This document shows, one piece after another, positions 8,556-15,276 of a stretch of 64,000 bases of DNA (its first letter is position 1; every line of letters starts with the position of its first letter). This DNA is from an uncultured Aquimarina sp. (GTDB taxonomy: Bacteria > Bacteroidota > Bacteroidia > Flavobacteriales > Flavobacteriaceae). The stretch covers positions 521,802-585,801 of the forward strand of contig CANMFM010000001.1 in the NCBI GenBank assembly GCA_947497175.1, read 5' to 3'. Both the position numbers and the translations under genes were made by a program. The notes beneath the pieces were generated by a model that searched no databases, was not told the origin of the DNA, and worked only from the letters and a program-made list of their open reading frames with translations.

Positions 8556-9104
8556 ATGAAAAAGTTTTTAACGATAATAACAATAGCCATATTCATCATT
8601 TCCTGCGGAAAAGAAAGCAAATCCAAAACAGAAGTTCTGCCAGGAACAGATATTCTTCAATCAGAGAAGACTCAAGACAGAACTCAAGAAGAAGTTGATC
8701 AGGTTCTTGAGAGCGTATTTAATTCTCAGGTAAATATTGAAGTTGACGAAACCGTTTTTGTAATTGATAATGGAACTAATAGAGTAACAGAAGACATGTC
8801 GGCTGGAATCATGACAATGCTTGCTCCCCAACCTTATGATCAATTAAAAATACAGTTAGAAAAAGAACCTAAGCAAGAGGGATATACACTTGTTGGTATT
8901 GAAGAAATAGAAATAGAAGGTAGATTAGTACTACAACAAAAATCAATGATGGTCGATGAGGTTGGTGATGAGATGATCATGATGATGCATGCATTACCGG
9001 CTGGAGATAAAACAATGATGATATCTTCGTTTTATCCTAAACTAGAAGAGTCAAAATATTTACCACTAATTAAAAAGTCGGTATCGTCGGCTACACTAGA
9101 ATAA
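8556..9104 (+). CDS. uncharacterised lipoprotein within the paa cluster
   Basis: A 182-residue protein that I do not recognise. MKKFLTIITIAIFIISCGKE is a clear lipoprotein signal with lipobox IISC, so it should be anchored in a membrane facing the periplasm. The mature part is rich in Glu and Met and contains MMVDEVGDEMIMMMHALPAGD, with several adjacent Met that might bind metal, although this is speculation. It lies 13 bases after paaI in the same direction, suggesting co-transcription, but nothing in it points to aromatic metabolism. A mobile-element relic follows. Confidence 0.75.
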   Translation: MKKFLTIITIAIFIISCGKESKSKTEVLPGTDILQSEKTQDRTQEEVDQVLESVFNSQVNIEVDETVFVIDNGTNRVTEDMSAGIMTMLAPQPYDQLKIQLEKEPKQEGYTLVGIEEIEIEGRLVLQQKSMMVDEVGDEMIMMMHALPAGDKTMMISSFYPKLEESKYLPLIKKSVSSATLE

Positions 9105-9108
9105 AATA

Positions 9109-9590
9109 ATAATGAATATTGAATAGTAGCATAATAAATTATGAAGTTTTTGATTTTTTTAAATGAAAGGAAAAAAGTATGATAGAGAAGCCAGATTAAT
9201 TCAATTTTCTATTGCAGTTATTTTGGAATGTGGAAAATTGGGGGGACTATACTTTTCAACATTTATCGAAACAATTAATTCGTTCAACGACATCGATGGC
9301 ACTAAATTACGGAGAGGCTCAAAGTGCTGAATCTTCTAGTGACTTTCGGCATAAAATGAAATTATGCCTAAAAGAATTAAGAGAATCATTAGTAAACTTG
9401 AAAATTTAAAATGAGCCTGGATTGATTAACGATAGTAAGCATATAGAGAATATTTTAAAAGAGAATAACGAACTAATTGTGATTTTTATATCAAGTATTC
9501 GAACTTCAAAAAACAAAACCAAATGATTATTTTAAATACTTTATGTAGTTACATTTCGATATTCAGTATTCAAAATTCAAAAATCGATAT
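9109..9590 (+). mobile_element. four-helix-bundle (S23/IVS-type) intergenic element, larger copy
   Basis: The whole paaI/lipoprotein-to-paaJ spacer of about 490 bases is one element. It opens with AATGAATATTGAATAG and closes with TTCGATATTCAGTATTCAAAA and a further ATCGATATT. The ends are partly inverted copies (GAATATTGAAT versus ATTCAGTATTC). Inside is the broken four-helix-bundle gene at 9163-9526. Sequence near both ends resembles the spacer at 6756-6951. Confidence 0.65.
9163..9526 (+). pseudogene. broken four-helix-bundle protein gene (23S rRNA-intervening-sequence protein family)
   Basis: Read from the ATG at 9163, frame 1 gives MKGKKYDREARLIQFSIAVI and continues to a run of six G (9240-9245). 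Thereafter frame 2 carries the family core: QLIRSTTSMALNYGEAQSAE, then DFRHKMKLCLKELRESL. Removing one G joins the two halves smoothly as LGDYTFQHLSKQLIRS. A TAA then interrupts the C-terminal part (after VNLKI), and the frame resumes with KENNELIVIFISSI up to a TGA at 9524-9526. The gene thus has a frameshift and a nonsense codon. The G-run could slip during replication, but the second lesion makes a revertible gene unlikely. Confidence 0.75.
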
Positions 9591-9593
9591 TTA

Positions 9594-10802
9594 ATGGAAG
9601 CATATATTATTGACGGAATCCGAACTCCAATTGGAAATTATAAAGGCACGTTATCAACAGTTCGTACAGATGATTTAGGTGCTTTGGTTATAGAAAAATT
9701 AGTAAAAAAATATCCAAATATCCCAAAAGAAGCTTACGATGATGTGATCATGGGGTGCGCAAATCAGGCAGGAGAGGATAATCGTAACGTAGCACGTATG
9801 TGCTCACTTTTGGCAGGCTTACCATTTACAGTTCCGGGCGAGACAGTAAATCGTCTTTGCAGCTCTGGATTGTCAGCTATTATTCATGCCAATCGTGCGA
9901 TCAAAGCTGGTGATGGTGATCTTTTTATTTCGGGGGGAGTTGAAAATATGACCCGTGGCCCTTTTGTGATCGCTAAGCCTTCATCGGCTTTTGGAAACGA
10001 TTCTAAAATGTATGATTCCAGCTTTGGATGGCGCTTTGTAAATCATAAAATGCATGAATTATACGGGACCGATGGTATGGGAAATACTGCCGAAAATCTA
10101 GTAGAAAAATATAATATATCTCGCGAAGATCAGGACACTTTTGCTTACTGGAGCCAAATGAAGGCAACCAAAGCACAAGAAACAGGGAGATTAGCAAAAG
10201 AGATTACAATGGTCAAAATTCCTCAACGCAAAAAGGATCCAATTCAATTTGCTAATGATGAGTTTATAAAACCAACTACAACCAAAGAAATATTAGGAAA
10301 ACTAAGACCCGCCTTCAAAAAAGATGGAAGTGTAACCGCAGGAAATTCTTCGGGATTAAATGATGGCGCTGCTGCAACTATTATTGCTTCTTCAGCTGCT
10401 GTACAAAAATATGACCTGAAACCTCTGGCCAGAATTGTAAGTTCTGCAGTAGTAGGTGTAGAACCAAGGATTATGGGTATAGGGCCGGTACAAGCTTCGA
10501 ATAAGGCATTAGAAAAAGCCGGAATCACAATGAATGATATTGATGTGATTGAATTAAATGAAGCATTTGCTTCCCAGGCTTTAGCATGTATTAGAGAATG
10601 GGGATTAGCAGATGATGATCCAAGAATCAATCCTAATGGAGGATCCATTGCGATAGGACACCCTTTAGGAGTAACTGGAACCAGAATTGCTTATTCTGCA
10701 GCACTAGAATTACAAGAACAAAAGAAACGCTATGCCTTAATCACAATGTGTGTAGGTGTTGGTCAAGGATATGCGTGCATAATCGAAAACACAAATCTCT
10801 GA
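9594..10802 (+). CDS. paaJ: 3-oxoadipyl-CoA thiolase PaaJ
   Basis: A 402-residue thiolase, the last beta-oxidation step of the pathway, which splits 3-oxoadipyl-CoA into acetyl-CoA and succinyl-CoA and also acts on the dehydro form. The nucleophilic cysteine is in VNRLCSSGLSA (Cys89). The C-terminal part carries NPNGGSIAIGHPLGVTG (catalytic His) and MCVGVGQG (second catalytic Cys). Length fits the family (about 400). Its stop codon is three bases before the paaZ ATG, so the two are probably translated together. Confidence 0.94.
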   Translation: MEAYIIDGIRTPIGNYKGTLSTVRTDDLGALVIEKLVKKYPNIPKEAYDDVIMGCANQAGEDNRNVARMCSLLAGLPFTVPGETVNRLCSSGLSAIIHANRAIKAGDGDLFISGGVENMTRGPFVIAKPSSAFGNDSKMYDSSFGWRFVNHKMHELYGTDGMGNTAENLVEKYNISREDQDTFAYWSQMKATKAQETGRLAKEITMVKIPQRKKDPIQFANDEFIKPTTTKEILGKLRPAFKKDGSVTAGNSSGLNDGAAATIIASSAAVQKYDLKPLARIVSSAVVGVEPRIMGIGPVQASNKALEKAGITMNDIDVIELNEAFASQALACIREWGLADDDPRINPNGGSIAIGHPLGVTGTRIAYSAALELQEQKKRYALITMCVGVGQGYACIIENTNL

Positions 10803-10805
10803 TTG

Positions 10806-13301
10806 ATGAAAATATTAGAAAGTTATGTCAATGGTAAATGGGTTACAGGTTCTGGAGAAGGACTAATAATGCATGATGCCGTTTCTGGTGAGGTGATCGG
10901 CCGTGCTACTACAGAAGGATTAGATATTCCCGAAGTCTTACAATATGGTAGAACCAAAGGAGGAGAAGTTTTACGAAAAATGACCTTTCAACAGCGAGGC
11001 AATATGCTTAAAAAATTAGCCTTGTTCCTAACTAAGCGGAAAGAAGAATTTTACGAATTAAGTTATCGCACAGGTGCTACTCGTATTGATAGTTGGATCG
11101 ATATCGAAGGAGGATTCGGAAACCTATTTGCCAATGCTTCATTGCGTAAATTATTTCCAAATCAACCGTATCATGTAGAGGGTGACCCTATTGATCTTTC
11201 TCGTGGAGGGCGGTTTATGGCACACCATATCCTAGTGCCCAAAAGAGGAGTAGCAGTACATATTAATGCATTTAATTTTCCGATATGGGGGATGTTAGAG
11301 AAATGCGCTGTTAATTGGATGGCCGGAGTACCGGCTGTTGTACTACCAGCACCACAAACTGCGTATCTAACAGAAGCGGTAGTTCGCGTAATTGTAGATT
11401 CAGGAATTCTGCCTGAAGGATCCTTACAACTCTTAAGCGGTATGACTAAAAATATACTGGATACCGTAGAATCTCAGGATGTGGTAACTTTTACAGGTTC
11501 TGCGCACACAGGAAGAATTCTGAAAGCGCACCCAAGGTTGATAGAAGAATCGGTTCCTTTTACTATGGAGGCAGATTCTCTTAATGCATCGGTATTAGGA
11601 AAAGATGCAGTACCAGGAACGCCAGAATTTGATTTGTTTATCAAAGAGGTACGCAAAGAGATGACTGTAAAGTCTGGTCAGAAATGTACGGCAATACGTA
11701 GAATTATAGTGCCTTCAGATCTTGTTGAAGATGTGCAGATAGCTTTAGGCAAGCAATTGGATAAAGTGACGATTGGTGATCCGAGACGTAAAGAAGTAAG
11801 AATGGGGGCTCTAGCGAGCAAACAGCAGGTGGAGAGCTTCAAGAATAATGTTTCAGCAATTGCCAAAACAGCACAAATGGTGTACGGTCATCTGGATAAA
11901 ATTGAAACTATTGGTGCAGATGCTCAAAAAGGTGCCTTTGTACCTCCAATTTTATTAAGAGAAGATCATCCATTCAAAAATACTGGTGTTCATGAGATTG
12001 AAGCCTTTGGGCCTGTATCTACAATCATGCCGTATGATAGATTAGAAGACGCGATTACATTATCCCATATGGGTAAAGGATCTTTGGTCTCTTCTATCTT
12101 TACATATGATGATAAAATAGCCAAAGAATTTGTAGTGGGCGCTGCTTCGCATCATGGACGTATTTTGGTAGGAAACCGAGAAAATGCTAAGCAAAGTACG
12201 GGTCATGGTTCCCCATTACCAATGCTTACCCATGGAGGACCTGGTCGTGCAGGAGGAGGAGAAGAAATGGGAGGTATGCGCGGTATTAAACACTATATGC
12301 AACGATGTGCTATACAGGGAACACCAACAACACTTACAGAGATCACGGGGATTTATCAAGCAAATTCAGCATATAAAGCATCAGAAAAACACCCATTTGC
12401 ATATCATTGGGAAGATGTCGAGCCCGGGATGTCTATTAAAACACACAAGCGTACCATAACCGATACTGATATTATCAATTTTGGGAACCTTACCTGGGAT
12501 CACTTCTATGCACATACCGATATTACTTCTCTGGATGGAAGTATTTTTGAAAAACGTACTGCCCATGGATATTTCATTTTGGCAGCAGCAGCAGGATTGT
12601 TTGTATATCCTAACAAAGGACCGGTAGCTGCTAATTATGGGCTAGAAGAATGTCGGTTCTTAAGGCCAATCTATCATAATGATACTGTTTATGTACGATT
12701 AACCTGTAAGCAGAAAATCGATCGTGATCATAGAGGGAAAGAACTCCCTAGCGGAATCGTAAAATGGTTTGTTGAGGTTTTTGATCAGGAAGACGAATTA
12801 GCTGCTATAGCTACAATTTTGACAATGGTACAGAAAAAAACACCATTCATACAAATAGACAGATCTAATATTGAAGAATATTTAGCGCAATTAAAAGAAG
12901 ATACAAAACCAAAGTGGGGAACGATGACACCACAGCATATGGTAGAACATCTTGAGAAAACGATAAGAATTGGTGCAGGGCAGATTCAGAATTTCAACAT
13001 TGCTACTCCAGATAAATATTTAGAGAGAGTACAGGAAATGATATATAATCATAAGCAAATGCCCAGAGATGTGTATCATCCTTTAATGAGAGAAGGAGCA
13101 CTAGAAGATCTAATTCATGAGGATTTGGCTGCAGCTAAAGCTAAATTATTGGAGGCTTTTGATGAATTTGAAGCATATTTTCAAGAAAACCCAGATGCCA
13201 TTACCAAGAATGCTGTGTTTGGAGAAATGAATAAGTTCGAGTGGGATTTATTAAATGTGAAACATTTCAATCATCATTTTGAACAATTTGGGATGCTCTA
13301 G
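10806..13301 (+). CDS. paaZ: PaaZ: aldehyde dehydrogenase plus oxepin-CoA hydrolase, with extra C-terminal DUF1569/DinB-like domain
   Basis: This 831-residue protein opens the oxepin ring and oxidises the resulting aldehyde. The aldehyde dehydrogenase domain (about 1-515) has Glu255 in FTMEADSLN and the nucleophile Cys294 in SGQKCTAIRR, nearly the positions known for E. coli PaaZ. A MaoC-type hydratase domain (about 525-690) follows, with FGNLTWDHFYAHTD as its active-site segment. Residues about 700-831 are additional, starting near PFIQIDRSNIEEYL. WGTMTPQHMVEHLEKTI and VKHFNHHFEQFGML are the hallmarks of DUF1569/DinB-like helical bundles with possible metal-binding His. E. coli PaaZ (681 residues) lacks this part. 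I start at ATG 10806 rather than the TTG three bases earlier. Confidence 0.93.
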   Translation: MKILESYVNGKWVTGSGEGLIMHDAVSGEVIGRATTEGLDIPEVLQYGRTKGGEVLRKMTFQQRGNMLKKLALFLTKRKEEFYELSYRTGATRIDSWIDIEGGFGNLFANASLRKLFPNQPYHVEGDPIDLSRGGRFMAHHILVPKRGVAVHINAFNFPIWGMLEKCAVNWMAGVPAVVLPAPQTAYLTEAVVRVIVDSGILPEGSLQLLSGMTKNILDTVESQDVVTFTGSAHTGRILKAHPRLIEESVPFTMEADSLNASVLGKDAVPGTPEFDLFIKEVRKEMTVKSGQKCTAIRRIIVPSDLVEDVQIALGKQLDKVTIGDPRRKEVRMGALASKQQVESFKNNVSAIAKTAQMVYGHLDKIETIGADAQKGAFVPPILLREDHPFKNTGVHEIEAFGPVSTIMPYDRLEDAITLSHMGKGSLVSSIFTYDDKIAKEFVVGAASHHGRILVGNRENAKQSTGHGSPLPMLTHGGPGRAGGGEEMGGMRGIKHYMQRCAIQGTPTTLTEITGIYQANSAYKASEKHPFAYHWEDVEPGMSIKTHKRTITDTDIINFGNLTWDHFYAHTDITSLDGSIFEKRTAHGYFILAAAAGLFVYPNKGPVAANYGLEECRFLRPIYHNDTVYVRLTCKQKIDRDHRGKELPSGIVKWFVEVFDQEDELAAIATILTMVQKKTPFIQIDRSNIEEYLAQLKEDTKPKWGTMTPQHMVEHLEKTIRIGAGQIQNFNIATPDKYLERVQEMIYNHKQMPRDVYHPLMREGALEDLIHEDLAAAKAKLLEAFDEFEAYFQENPDAITKNAVFGEMNKFEWDLLNVKHFNHHFEQFGML

Positions 13302-13303
13302 TA

Positions 13304-13333
13304 ATGTCAATGCACACTTGTTGCGCATTCGGT
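13304..13333. repeat. left 30-bp terminal inverted repeat of the GIY-YIG element
   Basis: The sequence starts ATGTCAATGCACACTTGTTG and is the reverse complement of 13668-13697 with a single mismatch in 30. It begins two bases after the paaZ stop codon. Confidence 0.85.
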
Positions 13334-13349
13334 CGAAATTAAAAAAGAA

Positions 13350-13667
13350 ATGTCCAAAAAATATTATACATATATTCTTACACACGAAAGAAATCATATC
13401 TTTTATGTAGGAGTGACAAATAATATAGAACGACGAATGAGTGAGCATAAGTTAGCTACTTTTGGAACTCATGTAGGGCATTATAACATTAAGAAATTAG
13501 TATATTTTGAAGAGCATTCAAATATCAGAGTGGCAATAAAAAGAGAAAAGACCATTAAAAAATGGAAAAAACAGTGGAAGATTAATCAAGTAAGTAACTT
13601 AAACCCCGAATGGATAGATTTAAGTTTAAATTGGGATCTTTCGAAGTATAGTAAAAGAACAAATTAA
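13350..13667 (+). CDS. GIY-YIG domain nuclease (small UvrC/Slx1-type single-domain protein)
   Basis: A 105-residue single-domain protein. The motif reads KYYTYILTHERNHIFYVGVTNNIERRMSEH: the paired YxYIL and YVGVTN stand for GIY and YIG, followed by the conserved Arg (IERR) and His, and a later Glu-rich EEHSNIRVAIKREKTIKKW with the metal-binding Glu. Such proteins are predicted single-strand or junction nucleases; function is unknown for most. It is flanked by 30-bp inverted repeats and is the only gene of its mini-element. Its reading frame is intact, so it may still be active. Confidence 0.88.
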   Translation: MSKKYYTYILTHERNHIFYVGVTNNIERRMSEHKLATFGTHVGHYNIKKLVYFEEHSNIRVAIKREKTIKKWKKQWKINQVSNLNPEWIDLSLNWDLSKYSKRTN

Positions 13668-13697
13668 ACCGAATGCGCAACAAGTGCGCATTGACAT
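13668..13697. repeat. right 30-bp terminal inverted repeat of the GIY-YIG element
   Basis: Starts ACCGAATGCGCAACAAGTGC, directly after the GIY-YIG stop codon, and ends nine bases before the next ATG. It matches the reverse complement of 13304-13333 at 29 of 30 positions. Confidence 0.85.
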
Positions 13698-13706
13698 GAT
13701 AATAAA

Positions 13707-14459
13707 ATGAGTAACCCATACGTAAATATAGAAATAGAAAACGGAGTAGGAACTATAGAATTTTTTCACCCGGCACATAATTCATTACCTGGAGATATCC
13801 TGGCAAAATTAGCACAAACGATTACAGAAGCAGGAGAGGCTGAGGATATTAAAGTAATTGTGCTAAAAAGTGGACGGGACAGAACCTTTTGTGCGGGAGC
13901 AAGTTTCAAAGAACTAATTAATATCAACAATGCAGAAACTGGAAGAATATTTTTCTCGGGTTTTGCCAATGTGATCAACGCAATACGTAAATGCCCAAAA
14001 TTTGTGATCGGGCGCATACAAGGAAAAACCGTTGGTGGTGGAGTAGGATTAGCAGCTGCAACAGATTACTGCATGGCTACAAAATATGCATCGATTAAGC
14101 TAAGCGAACTTAATGTAGGTATAGGTCCATTTGTAGTAGGACCTGCCATAGAGCGTAAAATAGGATTGTCTGCGATGACGCAGATTGCCATAGATGCTAA
14201 TTCATTTTATGATGCAGAATGGGCTAGAGATAAAGGATTATTTACCAAAGTTTTTGAAGATATCGAAACTTTAGATACCGAAGTCAAGGCTTTTGCAGAA
14301 CATTTGTGTACCTATAATCCAGAGGCGATGAAGGATATGAAAAAAGTATTTTGGGAAGGAACAGAACATTGGGATACATTGTTGGCAGAAAGAGCGGTAA
14401 TTAGTGGAAGATTGGCGCTTAGTGAATTTACAAAAGAAACATTGAAGCGGTTTAAATAA
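13707..14459 (+). CDS. enoyl-CoA hydratase/isomerase family protein, candidate PaaF
   Basis: A 250-residue crotonase-fold protein in the place where PaaF (2,3-dehydroadipyl-CoA hydratase) is expected. Oxyanion segments are RTFCAGASFKEL and QGKTVGGGVGLAAATDYC. Classical hydratases use two glutamates, in GGGCE and PEI-type segments. Here the first position reads GGGVG, so the first Glu appears replaced by Gly, while the second is kept in KLSELNVGIGP. Single-Glu crotonases with GGGxGL occur among methylglutaconyl-CoA hydratases. It may therefore fill the PaaF step or serve leucine breakdown together with the nearby 2-oxoacid dehydrogenase. Confidence 0.8.
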   Translation: MSNPYVNIEIENGVGTIEFFHPAHNSLPGDILAKLAQTITEAGEAEDIKVIVLKSGRDRTFCAGASFKELININNAETGRIFFSGFANVINAIRKCPKFVIGRIQGKTVGGGVGLAAATDYCMATKYASIKLSELNVGIGPFVVGPAIERKIGLSAMTQIAIDANSFYDAEWARDKGLFTKVFEDIETLDTEVKAFAEHLCTYNPEAMKDMKKVFWEGTEHWDTLLAERAVISGRLALSEFTKETLKRFK

Positions 14460-14466
14460 GATTTAT

Positions 14467-14539
14467 TTGTCACACTGAGCTTGTCGAAGTGTCACAATAA
14501 GCAAGTATAAAAGAGTCTTCGACAGACTCAGACTGACAA
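14467..14539. repeat. REP-like imperfect inverted repeat, copy 1
   Basis: TTGTCACACTGAGCTTGTCG(AAG) at 14467-14489 pairs with 14517-14539; 19 of 23 positions are complementary. It separates the hydratase gene from paaY. The core CACTGAGCTTGTCGAAGTG recurs at 15149 and, nested, in the elements at 16606 and 17889. Confidence 0.7.
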
Positions 14540-14546
14540 AATAATA

Positions 14547-15143
14547 ATGATATACGAATTCAAAGGATATATACCCGTAGTACACGAAAGTAGTTTTGTG
14601 CATCCTCTTGCTGCGGTAACCGGTAATGTAATTATTGGTAAAAACTGTTACATTGGACCAGGAGCGGCAATTCGTGGGGATTGGGGTGAAATTATCCTTA
14701 AAAATGGAGTCAATGTGCAAGAAAATTGCACAGTACATATGTTTCCAGGTAAGTCGATTGTACTCAAAGAAAGCGCACATGTTGGTCATGGTGCTGTAAT
14801 TCATGGTGCAAATTTAGGGCAAAATTGCTTGATTGGGATGAATACTGTGATTATGGACGACGCAGTAATTGGTGATGAGTGTATTGTTGGTGCTATGTCT
14901 TTTGTAAAGGCAAATACCGTTTTTGGTAAGCGTAGCTTAATCGTTGGAAATCCTGCAAAAGTTATCAAGGAAGTGAGTGATGAAATGATAGCCTGGAAAA
15001 CAAAAGGGACTAAATTATATCAACAGTTGCCAGCGGATTGTTTTGAAACGTTGAAAGAAGTAGAACCGTTACGAGAAATCCCAAAAGAGCGACCAACCCA
15101 AGAAGCATTTTATAAAACTTTGGAAGAGTTTAGAAATAGATAG
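14547..15143 (+). CDS. paaY: PaaY-type hexapeptide-repeat protein (gamma-carbonic-anhydrase fold)
   Basis: A 198-residue left-handed beta-helix protein with hexapeptide repeats such as VIIGKN, AAIRGD, VGHGAVIHGA and LIGMNT. VHESSFVHPLAAVTGNVIIG is typical of PaaY and CaiE. The conserved His positions (TVHMFP, HVGHGAVIHG) are compatible with the gamma-class zinc site. PaaY has been described as a thioesterase removing stalled CoA intermediates of the ring-hydrolysis step. It is the last recognisable paa gene here and is framed by two REP-like repeats. Confidence 0.88.
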   Translation: MIYEFKGYIPVVHESSFVHPLAAVTGNVIIGKNCYIGPGAAIRGDWGEIILKNGVNVQENCTVHMFPGKSIVLKESAHVGHGAVIHGANLGQNCLIGMNTVIMDDAVIGDECIVGAMSFVKANTVFGKRSLIVGNPAKVIKEVSDEMIAWKTKGTKLYQQLPADCFETLKEVEPLREIPKERPTQEAFYKTLEEFRNR

Positions 15144-15148
15144 GTACT

Positions 15149-15227
15149 TTGTCACACTGAGCTTGTTGAAGTGTAATCAAAGAACAGTAAATTGAAAAAT
15201 GTCTTCTACAGGCTTAAGCTGAGATAA
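15149..15227. repeat. REP-like imperfect inverted repeat, copy 2
   Basis: Begins TTGTCACACTGAGCTTGTTG, nearly the same as copy 1 at 14467, and ends with a degraded complementary arm (CTTAAGCTGAGATAA). It lies between paaY and the E2 promoter region. Confidence 0.6.
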
Positions 15228-15251
15228 GGAGATAAAATAGAAAAAGCAAAA

Positions 15252-15269
15252 AACTAACAAACATTAGTT
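15252..15269. promoter_or_regulatory. palindromic operator candidate 3 upstream of the E2 gene
   Basis: AACTAACAAACATTAGTT shares the AACTA-N8-TAGTT layout and the outer sequence of the two palindromes before paaE (the left half AACTAAC is identical to site 1). It ends seven bases before the E2 start codon, so a bound repressor would cover the start region. It implies that E2, ilvE and E1 form a second unit of the paa regulon. Confidence 0.6.
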
Positions 15270-15276
15270 AACTAAA

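Larger units (their letters stand above)
13304..13697 (+). mobile_element. 394-bp GIY-YIG element with terminal inverted repeats
   Basis: One GIY-YIG gene fills the space between two 30-bp inverted repeats, and the whole unit lies exactly between the paaZ stop and the next paa gene. The right repeat starts at the base after the GIY-YIG stop codon. I see no transposase and no unambiguous target-site duplication. The compact layout suggests a nuclease-linked selfish repeat, comparable in logic to REP-associated transposase (RAYT) units but with a homing-type nuclease. Confidence 0.65.

Noticed and set aside
9240..9245. Phase-variable switch at the six-G run
   Set aside because: The run could slip, but the downstream in-frame TAA would still break the gene.
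10244..10648. 134-residue minus-strand frame
   Set aside because: Antisense to the thiolase active-site region; no family resemblance.
14463..14804. 113-residue minus-strand frame
   Set aside because: It runs antisense through a REP-like repeat and paaY; no family resemblance.
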